Notes: generated from the letters alone by a model not told the origin. A stretch of DNA of 10,377 nt from an uncultured Eubacterium sp. (GCA_905193765.1 CAJJPZ010000077.1:1-10377); one strand, 5' to 3'; positions 1-7,015 are shown, numbered from the stretch's first letter. Translations and numbers: made by a program.

Positions 1-844
1 CACTGTACATGTCGGTTTTGCTGTTATCTGTCATTTCATAGACCATCTGTTTTATATCAGCCATATCTTTCATAGATATGACAGTTCCAGCGCAGTCTGC
101 ATCAGGATCGGTTATCCCTTCCTCATTCTCTATAAGCTTTATTGGATAAATGTCCATCATAAAATGAAGGTTTCTCCCGCTCTGGTTTGTGAATCTTCGT
201 TCAATATTTCTGAAAGTCGTCCCCATATTCACTGCATCTGTAACAAAATCATCATTAAATATATTACGGATATTTTTCCCTACTACATCATCATAATTCT
301 CATGAAGAAGCTTTGCAGCCTGTTCATTGCACTCGATAACAGTTCCGCTCTGGCTCACATAAAACACTCCTTCGCTGAGAGATGAAAGAATAGTTTTCAT
401 GCCGTTTGTCACTGCCATCTCTTTTGCTTTCGAAGAAATAAGGTAAGCCATCTTGCTGCAAAAATTCAGAAGACTCTGTTTTTTTTCGATCAGAAAACGC
501 TTTTGTTCTTCATCAAAAGCAACAAGCCCTATTATACCAATGACCTTCCCATCAAGTTCTATGGGACAACACACCTCCGCAAGCTCGCCCTCTATACCCC
601 AGTAATCAGGGTGTTCCGGTGCATCCTCGATAATGTATTTGATCCCTGTACGAAATATCATGCCGTATATTTCATTTGTATTGCTGTCACCGCATTTCTC
701 AATACTCCCCACTTTGTCTCTGTATCGACCTGTTCCGGCAACGATTATCTCATCATCACTTACTATTTCAGTTTCAAGACCGACAGCCTCGGAAATGGCA
801 TCAGCTACAGCCTGTGTTGTCTTTTGAATTGCAGAAATCTTCAT
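1..844 (-). CDS. Sigma-54 type transcriptional regulator, N-terminal sensor part (partial)
   Basis: The reading frame opens at ATG 844 and is still open at the window edge, giving 281 residues without a stop. An AGGAGA ribosome site lies about 7 nt upstream. Residues 1-140 form a GAF-like sensory domain (VAGTGRYRDKVG near 35-46, EVCCPIELDGKVIGIIGLVAF near 90-110). Residues about 146-265 look like a PAS domain (SLSEGVFYVSQSGTVIECNEQA). From memory, this order matches the front of PrdR-like sigma-54 enhancer-binding proteins, in which an AAA+ domain and a C-terminal helix-turn-helix follow; both would lie outside the window. It starts 28 bp after the second SDR, so it is probably the last or a late gene of the sigma-54 operon and may regulate it. 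Related sensors, as I recall them, carry extra cysteines before the CCP motif; here that stretch (about 73-90) has none. A non-sigma-54 GAF/PAS regulator or histidine kinase remains possible. Confidence 0.75.
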   Translation of the reverse strand, partial: MKISAIQKTTQAVADAISEAVGLETEIVSDDEIIVAGTGRYRDKVGSIEKCGDSNTNEIYGMIFRTGIKYIIEDAPEHPDYWGIEGELAEVCCPIELDGKVIGIIGLVAFDEEQKRFLIEKKQSLLNFCSKMAYLISSKAKEMAVTNGMKTILSSLSEGVFYVSQSGTVIECNEQAAKLLHENYDDVVGKNIRNIFNDDFVTDAVNMGTTFRNIERRFTNQSGRNLHFMMDIYPIKLIENEEGITDPDADCAGTVISMKDMADIKQMVYEMTDNSKTDMYS

Positions 845-872
845 CTGATTTTCTCCTTGACTACATTTAAAT

Positions 873-1670
873 TTATCTTCCAACAGAAATCGTTTCCGGA
901 AGAGTACTTCCTCCATCAATTGTAAATTCACTGCCGGTTATATATGCCGCCTCATCAGATGCGAGAAACGCAGCAAGATAACCGATCTCCTCCGGCTTAC
1001 CAAATCTTCCCACAGGTACTGTCTCGATTATTTCATCCAGTACTCTCTGCGGATCATCCGGGTTCGTTTCAACGGCAGTCAGTTCTACCATAGGCGTAAG
1101 AAAATAACCTGGCAGGATCGCATTCGACGTTATATTATATGCTGCTGTATCGATCGCTATAGCCTTGGAAAACCCTATAAGAGCAGCTTTTGTAGTTGCA
1201 TAGGCTATATTGGCCGGGTCACATACTTTCGGTCCCGTAACAGATGATATCGTCACGATTCTTCCATATCTTCTTTTCATCATGCCCGGGAGCACAGCCT
1301 TCACACAATTCCATGCTCCTATTATATTTATATCAAAGTGTTTATCCCTGAGTTCATCATCCATTTCCTCAATTGTGGTGAGAAGCGAGACGCCTGCATT
1401 GTTGACAAGAATATCTGTCGTTCCGATTTCTTCTTCATATCTGCTTATCACATCTGCTACCTGTTTTTTGTTACTGACATCCATTAAATAAGCGAAGACT
1501 CCAGGGGCTTTCGATTCATCCTTTATCAGCTCACATGATCCGAAAACCTTATCATCCTGGTCTGTCATTATCACAGTCGCACCTTTCTGTGCGAAAACAC
1601 GTGCGATCCCCAATCCATTACCCTGTGCAGCACCTGTGATCAGAGCTGTTTTACCTTGAAGTGAATTCAT
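873..1670 (-). CDS. SDR family NAD(P)-dependent oxidoreductase (second SDR of the operon)
   Basis: Classical short-chain dehydrogenase/reductase of 265 residues, the usual family length, likely cytoplasmic and oxidising an alcohol or reducing a ketone with NAD(H). The cofactor motif TGAAQGNGLG is at 12-21 and NNAG at 90-93. The catalytic tetrad is complete: N115, S143, Y157 and K161 (YATTK). An aspartate at 37, at the end of the second beta strand, favours NAD(H) over NADP(H). The C-terminal FTIDGGSTLPETISVGR ending is normal for the family. Start ATG 1670 is supported by AGGAGG five bases upstream. It begins 12 bp after the ATP-NAD kinase-like gene and ends 28 bp before the regulator, so it is co-transcribed. 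It is clearly different from the SDR at 6029-6805, which suggests a separate step or opposite direction in one pathway. UcpA-like or acetoin-reductase-like annotations are plausible; the substrate is unknown. Confidence 0.88.
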   Translation of the reverse strand: MNSLQGKTALITGAAQGNGLGIARVFAQKGATVIMTDQDDKVFGSCELIKDESKAPGVFAYLMDVSNKKQVADVISRYEEEIGTTDILVNNAGVSLLTTIEEMDDELRDKHFDINIIGAWNCVKAVLPGMMKRRYGRIVTISSVTGPKVCDPANIAYATTKAALIGFSKAIAIDTAAYNITSNAILPGYFLTPMVELTAVETNPDDPQRVLDEIIETVPVGRFGKPEEIGYLAAFLASDEAAYITGSEFTIDGGSTLPETISVGR

Positions 1671-1682
1671 GATTTCCTCCTG

Positions 1683-2819
1683 TCAATCTGCCGTTCCAAC
1701 CGCGCATATCGTTCTTTCATCAAGCCCTGTGATAACCTTAATATAACCGCTGAATGCTTCATCAAGTTCTCTGTCACCCGTATCCACAAGCAGCCTGTGG
1801 AGAGGCAGAGAGATAAGTTTTTCCTTTGTTGCGATTACCTTTATACCGGGGATCCCGACTTTACGAATGATCCTGGGACTTATCTGCTGATTACCTCTTC
1901 CTAATATATGTCCCTGACCTCCTATCACAGTCAAAACTATCTCACATTCGTTGTTTTTCGCAAGTTCCCATATATGAAACTCATCCAGATCTTTGCCTAT
2001 CAGCTGTCTGTTTCTGACCGCATCGACTCCTATCAGTGTGTAATCCAGTCCAAGTATCTCCATGATATTGCGCGTTGTTGTTCCTGCACCTATAAAATAC
2101 ACAACATCTTCCTTCATTGATTTTATCACATCAGTAGCAATGCAGTCCAGATTTACATTTTCAGCAGTCGAGCGCATCTTTACATTCTGCATCTTCTGTC
2201 TATTGTCCGGCACCTGCATGTAGCCATATAACTTAGGTGCAACGATCCCCTTCCTGTACAGTTCTTCGTTCAGATCCATCACCTCAGCCTCACGAGTCTT
2301 CAGAAAAACACTCTCAAGATATTGTTTCGCAACCTGTCCCGCACTTTCAGGAGTAACAGCATATACGGCCGAATGGATTTTCACCCCTGCAGGTATTCCA
2401 ACGACCGGCAATTGATCACCAACTGCATTATACATATTTCTTGCAGTTCCATCGCCCCCCGCAAAAAGAATCAGATCCACTTTTTTACCAGCAATAATCG
2501 CTGCCAGTCTCTCCGTATCCTCTGCAGTTGCATGTCCTGGAGATGCTTCTCTTCCAACAAGCGATACATTGAAATCCATAGATTTTGCAGTATTTCCTCC
2601 CATAACACCTTCATATGTAACGATCTCCAGTCCGTCTCTCAAAGGGAGCAGCTGTTCCAGAGCTCTTTCAGCTTTCATGTTAGCTTCAGGACGGACTCCT
2701 TTTTTTAGCGCCTCAGCCTGAATTTCTTCACCATCACTCCCCTTAAGACCTGCTTTTCCTCCTAATCCTGCAACCGGATTCACTATAAGTCCGATTTTTT
2801 TTATATACTCCATCGTCAA
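1683..2819 (-). CDS. ATP-NAD kinase family protein, AcoX-like (COG3199 type)
   Basis: About 376-378 residues. Counted from the MEYIKK methionine, the N-terminus has VNPVAGLGG (11-19) and the nucleotide-binding signature AGGDGTARN (118-126), followed by VVGIPAGVKIHSAVYAVTPESAG, all typical of the NAD-kinase-like fold. The C-terminal half is that of the larger AcoX-type subfamily (GAGTTTRNIM, LIGVDAV, VIGGQGHILGRGNQQ). Some members lie in acetoin operons and their reaction is poorly defined, so NAD phosphorylation is only an inference here. The open frame reaches back to 3059, but that extension crosses a terminator hairpin and looks non-coding. GAAAGGA (2828-2834) is 8 nt before TTG 2819 and 14 nt before ATG 2813, so TTG is slightly preferred. 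The gene sits between the GcvPB-like gene and the second SDR. Confidence 0.82.
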   Translation of the reverse strand: MTMEYIKKIGLIVNPVAGLGGKAGLKGSDGEEIQAEALKKGVRPEANMKAERALEQLLPLRDGLEIVTYEGVMGGNTAKSMDFNVSLVGREASPGHATAEDTERLAAIIAGKKVDLILFAGGDGTARNMYNAVGDQLPVVGIPAGVKIHSAVYAVTPESAGQVAKQYLESVFLKTREAEVMDLNEELYRKGIVAPKLYGYMQVPDNRQKMQNVKMRSTAENVNLDCIATDVIKSMKEDVVYFIGAGTTTRNIMEILGLDYTLIGVDAVRNRQLIGKDLDEFHIWELAKNNECEIVLTVIGGQGHILGRGNQQISPRIIRKVGIPGIKVIATKEKLISLPLHRLLVDTGDRELDEAFSGYIKVITGLDERTICAVGTAD

Positions 2820-2827
2820 ACTGCACA

Positions 2828-2834
2828 TCCTTTC
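2828..2834 (-). promoter_or_regulatory. Ribosome binding site deciding the start of the ATP-NAD kinase-like gene
   Basis: Minus-strand GAAAGGA. Spacing is 8 nt to TTG at 2819, 14 nt to ATG at 2813 and zero to the overlapping ATG at 2828. The spacing argues for TTG 2819; ATG 2813 costs only two residues. No comparable site precedes the in-frame ATG codons further upstream. Confidence 0.5.
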
Positions 2835-2987
2835 TACTACAATATATTTATGGTTAATATCCCTTACAGCCAGTAAGGAATTGTTCATCTTGTTGCTTAA
2901 GCTGTTAGAATGTAGGTAGCAATTGGATATCGCTTCCTTTCCTAGATTTCGCGTCCGTAATATAGACTGATAACCAGCGCCTATATT
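2835..2987 (-). promoter_or_regulatory. Structured leader upstream of the ATP-NAD kinase-like gene
   Basis: This stretch of about 150 bases separates the terminator-like hairpin after the GcvPB-like gene from the next ribosome site. On the minus strand it holds a hairpin with AATATAG/CTATATT arms (2959-2965 and 2981-2987) and an inner CTG/CAG stem. It also holds a TTGCT/AGCAA pairing, a CCTTAC-TGGCT-GTAAGG hairpin (2862-2878), and ATATC/GATAT segments that could close a junction around the last two. AT-rich stretches (TAAATATATT near 2841-2850) could supply a -10 element, but no convincing -35 is seen. It does not match the glycine riboswitch sequence I know. A structured RNA or an internal promoter region are both possible. 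Confidence 0.35.
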
Positions 2988-3020
2988 AAAATCAGAGCAG
3001 GATGCTATCCTGCCCTGATT
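2987..3020 (-). terminator. Rho-independent terminator-like hairpin after the GcvPB-like gene
   Basis: Inverted repeat of 13 bp: ATCAGAGCAGGAT (2991-3003), GCT loop, ATCCTGCCCTGAT (3007-3019). On the minus-strand RNA the single non-Watson-Crick position becomes a G-U pair, and the stem is followed by UUUU then AAU. It begins 9 bases after the TAA of the GcvPB-like gene. It sits inside an apparent operon, so it may be a partial terminator, or a stabiliser of the upstream mRNA, that lowers expression of the genes behind it. Confidence 0.72.
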
Positions 3021-3028
3021 ATCCGTTT

Positions 3029-4582
3029 TTACTTGAATCTTTTCACATATGCACGCCATGTCGTTGCCAGTTTTTCAAAATCCTTTTCGGATGTTGTCTC
3101 AGGTATTCCAACCGGTGCGTGCCTTGCAGCCTTGTGAGGAGCACTCTTGACCATTTCCGGATCTGTTTTGCATTCCTCGGCAATTCTGCGTAACACCTCG
3201 ACATAATAATCTATGTCATCTTTATTATAACTTTCACATGGTTCCGGAGTGAACGGTTCCGGCACCGTAAATGGGTGATGTGACATCCATAATTCGGATA
3301 TTCCATAATCTACGATCCGGTGATTTACATCAATAACACCGCAACCGGTCTCCTCCATCAACGGTCCGAAAGAAAGCCTTGTCTGTTCCATCCTTCTGTT
3401 GCCTGTATCATATTTAAGTGCAACTCCAGGCACCTTGTCCATTATTTCAGCAAGCATATACTGATTATTCATCACGGATGTGACAGCTACCTGACGGAGG
3501 CCCTCTATACCAAGCATCCTGCACCACATGTATGCCTTGAGTACCGCCTGAACATTACCCATATAAAATTTAACGCTGCCTATACTTTCACTCCTGTCAT
3601 AATCAAGAAAATATAAATCATCTTTTTTCTCGATCGTCGGTTTAGGCAGGAACTTAACAAATTCTTCTCTGCAACCTATTGCACCACAACCTGGTCCATC
3701 TGATCCATGGGGTGCAGAAAAAGTTTTGTGCAGATTGAAATGCATAAGATCAAATCCCGCATCTCCAGCACGTGCTATACCAAGAAGAGCATTGGCGTTC
3801 GCCTGGTCGTATACACAAACTGCATCTTTTGCATGAGCAGCTGCGACAAATTCATCTATTCTGTCATTGAATATGCCAGTATCTTCAGGATTGGTAATAA
3901 ATATCGCTGCAGTTTTATCACTAAGAGCTGCATTATATTCATCCCAGTTAGGGAGTCCTGTGACCGGATCCGGCATAAGAGTTATTATTTTATAGCCAAG
4001 TGTCGATGAAGCCGCTGCATCTACAGGATGAGAATGCAGAGTTGTCACTATTTCTGTCTTGTTTGTATTCCCTTTTGCCTCATGATATTTCTTTACGATC
4101 TGAGCATTTGTATATATCGCCTGCCCTCCGCCTGTAGGTATAAATGAAAATTTAGACATACCTGCCAGTTCTCTCATCATCAGATCAGTTTCATACATTA
4201 TCTTCAGAATACCCTGCATTGTCTGACCGCCCTGCAGAGGATGCACATCTGCAATACGGCTGTCAAGAGCCATATGTTCCTGAACCTTCGGATTATATTT
4301 CAGGGTGCATGTGCCTTGAGATATTCCAAGCGTATTGTCTGAACCCATCATCTCCTGTGTGAGGCGGCTGTAATGTCTCACTAATCGAGGCTGATTTACC
4401 TCAGGCAAATCAAGCGGTGTCTTTCTTCTTATATCCCCTATGTCAAGCTCCCCTGTTTCTGATAGAATTTCATCTTCCAGTTTAGGAAGGAGAACGCCTC
4501 GTTCTCCTTTTACAGTGAGTTCTGTTATTATTGGTTCATTCCATCTGGCCTGATGGAATTCTCTTATTATTGTATTACTCAA
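3029..4582 (-). CDS. gcvPB: GcvPB-like PLP-dependent subunit (divergent glycine decarboxylase P-protein beta subunit)
   Basis: The 517 residues align by eye with the GcvPB half of glycine decarboxylase P-protein, a fold-type I PLP enzyme that decarboxylates glycine and passes aminomethyl to lipoyl-H-protein. The PLP lysine is K286 in HFNLHKTFSAPHG, with D259 in YDQANANALLG before it. RHYSRLTQ (69-76) and CTLKYNPK (92-99) are also recognisable. Several normally conserved motifs differ: SQGTCTLK for PLGSCTMK, GGGQAI for AGAxGE near 151-156, HSHPVDAA for HGTNPASA near 184-190, and SDGPGC for GGGPG after the PLP lysine. This points to a paralogous subfamily with a changed substrate or acceptor. 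The start is TTG 4582, with AGGA 9 nt upstream and no ATG nearby; it lies 22 bp after the GcvPA-like gene. The gcvPB symbol denotes family only. Confidence 0.85.
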   Translation of the reverse strand: MSNTIIREFHQARWNEPIITELTVKGERGVLLPKLEDEILSETGELDIGDIRRKTPLDLPEVNQPRLVRHYSRLTQEMMGSDNTLGISQGTCTLKYNPKVQEHMALDSRIADVHPLQGGQTMQGILKIMYETDLMMRELAGMSKFSFIPTGGGQAIYTNAQIVKKYHEAKGNTNKTEIVTTLHSHPVDAAASSTLGYKIITLMPDPVTGLPNWDEYNAALSDKTAAIFITNPEDTGIFNDRIDEFVAAAHAKDAVCVYDQANANALLGIARAGDAGFDLMHFNLHKTFSAPHGSDGPGCGAIGCREEFVKFLPKPTIEKKDDLYFLDYDRSESIGSVKFYMGNVQAVLKAYMWCRMLGIEGLRQVAVTSVMNNQYMLAEIMDKVPGVALKYDTGNRRMEQTRLSFGPLMEETGCGVIDVNHRIVDYGISELWMSHHPFTVPEPFTPEPCESYNKDDIDYYVEVLRRIAEECKTDPEMVKSAPHKAARHAPVGIPETTSEKDFEKLATTWRAYVKRFK

Positions 4583-4604
4583 TGTTCTCTTTCCTTTCCG
4601 GGTA

Positions 4605-6002
4605 CTAATCGATTATATCCGCAACAGCATCAATCAGGCAGTCAATATCTTCCCTGGAGTGTATTTCAGTCACACATACCAGCATATGATTCTCCATGCC
4701 ATTATATATTCCCGATAAGTCCAGTCCGCCTATTATGTTCTTTTTCAGAAGTTTTTCGTTTATCTCCTTAACAGTTTTGCCTGTCCCTGAAAAGTCAACA
4801 ACAAATTCTTTAAAAGAAACTCCGGATAATTTAACTTCAACACCCTTAAGCTGAGAAAACTTCTTTTTCGCATATGCACATCTGTGCATAATAAGTTCGC
4901 CTACGTCTTTCATACCCTCAGGTCCCATAGTCGCCAGATACACACCTGCTGCTGCAGTATGCATTCCCGCACTGGTTCCAGTGAATTCAGCGCACTTTTC
5001 TCTTATTTCATATGAAGTTCTGTCAAAGGAAGCCTCAAAGCTGAAACCTATTTCGCCTTCCACGCTTGTAGGTGATGCAGCATACATCATGTCTTTAAGT
5101 TCCTTCGCATATCTGTAGTCATCTTTTACCATGACATATCCGCCGACTCCCGAACCGGCACCCATATGGATACCCAGTGAATGGATATCTCCACAAGCAA
5201 TTGTTGCACCATATGAACCCGGCGCTTCTATTACTCCAAGAGAAATAGGATCTGCATATACTACAAACTCTGCGCCTGCAGCCTTTGCCATTTCTCCTAT
5301 CTTTCTCCCGTTAACTTCAATGGTTCCCAGGAATGTAGGATTTTCTATTATGACACCAGCGGTTTCCTCATCCAGCTTAGCCTCGAGATCTTTAATATCC
5401 AAAAGACCCGTATCAGGATCATATTTTACGAGAACTATTTCACAGTAATCCCCGTCGATTTGGTTCTGATAGTTTTTTGCAATATCAAGAGCAAAGCTGT
5501 TTATACTTGCAGCTACAAGCACTTTATTTCTTCCTGTAAGTCTTTTGCACATTCTCATGGCATGTCCTAATGAACTGCCTCCATCATACTGAGGGAATGT
5601 TGCGACATCCATATCAAGAAGCTCTCCCATCAAACTCTGGTATTCGAACTGCAACTGTCCTCTTCCCTGGTCGCCTAAATCACTTGTGTATGCTGTTACA
5701 AATTCTCCCCGCTTCATAAGTTCATCTACAGTTGCCGGTATGAAGTGAGGTGCACATCCTGCGCCTATGAAGCACAGATGTGTACCCAGATTCGCATTTT
5801 TACTTAGAATGCGCTCTGTATGTTTTTTGAGGGTGTACTCATCAGGTATTGCTTCTGGGAAATCAAAGTCATCATACAGAAGTCTGTCAGGTATAACGTC
5901 AAAAATATCTCTTTCTGTTTCCGCCGATATACGCTCCATCATTGCTTTCTTTGTTTCCGGAGCTGTATTCGGTATATATGGATAAACCGAGCTGTTATTC
6001 AT
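4605..6002 (-). CDS. gcvPA: GcvPA-like subunit (divergent glycine decarboxylase P-protein alpha subunit)
   Basis: The 465 residues from ATG 6002 carry the GcvPA layout: YIPNT at 9-13, CFIGAGCAPHFIP at 77-89, VTAYT at 102-106, LFEYQ-like QFEYQSLMGELLDMDVA at 118-134, YADPISLGVIEAPG at 249-262, VYLATMGPEGM at 354-364 and the GGLDLSGIY...LVCVTE ending. In the P-protein this subunit pairs with GcvPB to form the active site. The usual TPYQPEISQG region is replaced by TSDLGDQGRG, and REQHIRREKATSNICT by RTSYEIREKCAEFTGT (329-344), so the catalytic-face loops have changed. AGAGGAG 5 nt upstream fixes the start; the longer in-frame extension to 6116 runs into the upstream SDR gene. No T-, H- or L-protein gene is linked. 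It probably works with the gene 22 bp downstream in the cytoplasm. Canonical glycine decarboxylase activity cannot be excluded. Confidence 0.85.
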   Translation of the reverse strand: MNNSSVYPYIPNTAPETKKAMMERISAETERDIFDVIPDRLLYDDFDFPEAIPDEYTLKKHTERILSKNANLGTHLCFIGAGCAPHFIPATVDELMKRGEFVTAYTSDLGDQGRGQLQFEYQSLMGELLDMDVATFPQYDGGSSLGHAMRMCKRLTGRNKVLVAASINSFALDIAKNYQNQIDGDYCEIVLVKYDPDTGLLDIKDLEAKLDEETAGVIIENPTFLGTIEVNGRKIGEMAKAAGAEFVVYADPISLGVIEAPGSYGATIACGDIHSLGIHMGAGSGVGGYVMVKDDYRYAKELKDMMYAASPTSVEGEIGFSFEASFDRTSYEIREKCAEFTGTSAGMHTAAAGVYLATMGPEGMKDVGELIMHRCAYAKKKFSQLKGVEVKLSGVSFKEFVVDFSGTGKTVKEINEKLLKKNIIGGLDLSGIYNGMENHMLVCVTEIHSREDIDCLIDAVADIID

Positions 6003-6028
6003 TGTTACTCCTCTCTGATCACAAGGGA

Positions 6029-6805
6029 TTAATATCCGGCAGTCAGACCGCAGTCGATTGACAGCGTTGTTGCTGTAATGGAATCCACCTTCTTCGATGC
6101 AAGGAAAAGTACACATTCTGCAATTTCTGATGGCTGTATAAATTTCGCTCTTTCACCCTGTGGATATTTTTTCAACAGATTCCAGTAGTATCCTTCCATA
6201 TCGCCGTTTCCATATACTTCAGCCTGACCTACCAGCATCGGAGTTTCAACATCTGCCGGAGCAATTGCATTTACTCTGATTCCACGTGGTGCAAGTTCAA
6301 GACCGAGTGATTTGGTTATAAGTGTTACGCCGCCCTTAGAAGCGTTATAGATACAGTTGCCAGGGTTCCCACCTATTCCGGCATCTGAACTGATGTTCAC
6401 TATGCAGCCACCAGTTTTCTCCAGTTCAGGAATTGCTCTGCTACATACGAAGAATGTTCCCTTCAGATTTACATTTACTACTCTGTCCCACTCTTCTTCA
6501 GTCATCTTGTCAGAATCACCCTCTACCCACAGGCCTGCAGTATTCACCACAACATTGATTTTGCCTGCGCGGCTGGCAACTTCTGAAATCATATTCTCGA
6601 TCGAGGATACATTTGTAACATCTGTAACAACGTAATCAACCTTGCCGAATTTATTCAGTTCTGCAACGGCTTTCTCTAATCTTTCTTTATTTATATCTGC
6701 TAAATATACTTCAGCACCTTCCTTAAGAAAAGCTTCCGCTATGCTGATACCCATGCCACCGCTTCCACCGGTGATAACGATTGCCTGATTTTTGAATTCG
6801 CTCAT
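6029..6805 (-). CDS. SDR family NAD(P)-dependent oxidoreductase (first gene of the sigma-54 operon)
   Basis: Short-chain dehydrogenase of 258 residues from ATG 6805. It has TGGSGGMG at 12-19, NTAG at 88-91 in place of the usual NNAG, and the catalytic N113, S140, Y153 and K157 (YNASK). An aspartate at 37 favours NAD(H). The end, TTLSIDCGLTAGY, is a normal SDR C-terminus. The frame extends to a TTG at 6838, but GGAGG (6814-6818) sits 8 nt before ATG 6805 and decides the start. It is the promoter-proximal gene, about 60 nt after the expected sigma-54 transcription start, and lies 26 bp before the GcvPA-like gene. It presumably oxidises or reduces a substrate or product of the PLP enzyme. It resembles 3-oxoacyl-reductase or sugar-alcohol dehydrogenase SDRs; the true substrate is unknown. 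Confidence 0.88.
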   Translation of the reverse strand: MSEFKNQAIVITGGSGGMGISIAEAFLKEGAEVYLADINKERLEKAVAELNKFGKVDYVVTDVTNVSSIENMISEVASRAGKINVVVNTAGLWVEGDSDKMTEEEWDRVVNVNLKGTFFVCSRAIPELEKTGGCIVNISSDAGIGGNPGNCIYNASKGGVTLITKSLGLELAPRGIRVNAIAPADVETPMLVGQAEVYGNGDMEGYYWNLLKKYPQGERAKFIQPSEIAECVLFLASKKVDSITATTLSIDCGLTAGY

Positions 6806-6813
6806 TTCAAATT

Positions 6814-6818
6814 CCTCC
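6814..6818 (-). promoter_or_regulatory. Ribosome binding site for the first SDR
   Basis: Minus-strand GGAGG, 8 nt before ATG 6805. It lies inside the longer TTG-initiated frame, so it argues for the 258-residue product rather than the 269-residue one. Confidence 0.8.
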
Positions 6819-6875
6819 ATTGATTGTCTTTTGTTCAATATTAACGTTCAAAGCAACTTTCTGTGATATATTCAA

Positions 6876-6891
6876 AGCAATATACATGCCA
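6876..6891 (-). promoter_or_regulatory. Sigma-54 (RpoN) -24/-12 promoter
   Basis: Reading down the minus strand from 6891, the sequence is TGGCATG-TATA-TTGCT. The sigma-54 consensus is TGGCACG-N4-TTGCW, so the only departure is T for C in the -24 box. GG and GC spacing is exact. The expected start of transcription is near 6865, about 60 nt before ATG 6805 of the first SDR. It faces the SDR/GcvP-like operon, and a sigma-54 type regulator is encoded at the far end of that block. Confidence 0.85.
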
Positions 6892-6930
6892 TATCTCCAG
6901 ACCATTGAAATCACTCATTTCCTGTTAATG

Positions 6931-6956
6931 AATAATGATAAACGTTTATCATTATT
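6931..6956. repeat. 26-bp perfect palindrome in the control region
   Basis: The half AATAATGATAAAC (6931-6943) is followed directly by its exact reverse complement GTTTATCATTATT (6944-6956), with no spacer. It lies 40 bp upstream of the -24 box and overlaps the promoter-proximal TTATCA-N4-TGATAA site. No T-run follows on either strand, so it is more likely a protein-binding site than a terminator. Confidence 0.85.
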
Positions 6957-6961
6957 GATAA
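6946..6961. promoter_or_regulatory. Putative enhancer site 1, TTATCA-N4-TGATAA
   Basis: Perfect 6-bp dyad TTATCA-TTAT-TGATAA, centred about 89 bp upstream of the predicted sigma-54 start. An additional TGATAA half-site precedes it at 6936-6941, exactly 10 bp away. Position and symmetry fit an upstream activating sequence for a sigma-54 enhancer-binding protein. Confidence 0.65.
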
Positions 6962-7015
6962 AATTGAAGTTTGTATCATTTCATACGGTAGTATTTACAA
7001 TGTAATTCAATAAAT

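Noticed and set aside
503..925. Plus-strand open frame of 140 residues
   Set aside because: It is antisense to the regulator sensor domain, has no ribosome site and its composition resembles a reversed coding frame.
2835..2987. Glycine riboswitch, suggested by the neighbouring glycine decarboxylase-like genes
   Set aside because: No tandem aptamer-like conserved segments were found by eye; the leader is too short for a typical tandem form and lies after, not before, the GcvP-like genes.
2820..3059. N-terminal extension of the ATP-NAD kinase-like protein to ATG 3059
   Set aside because: It would begin inside the GcvPB-like gene, cross a terminator hairpin and add about 80 residues absent from the family; the ribosome site is at 2828-2834.
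6003..6116. Longer start (6116) for the GcvPA-like gene
   Set aside because: The extension overlaps the upstream SDR coding region, and AGAGGAG fits ATG 6002, where the family's YIPNT start follows.
6806..6838. TTG start at 6838 for the first SDR
   Set aside because: The GGAGG ribosome site lies inside this extension and is correctly spaced for ATG 6805.
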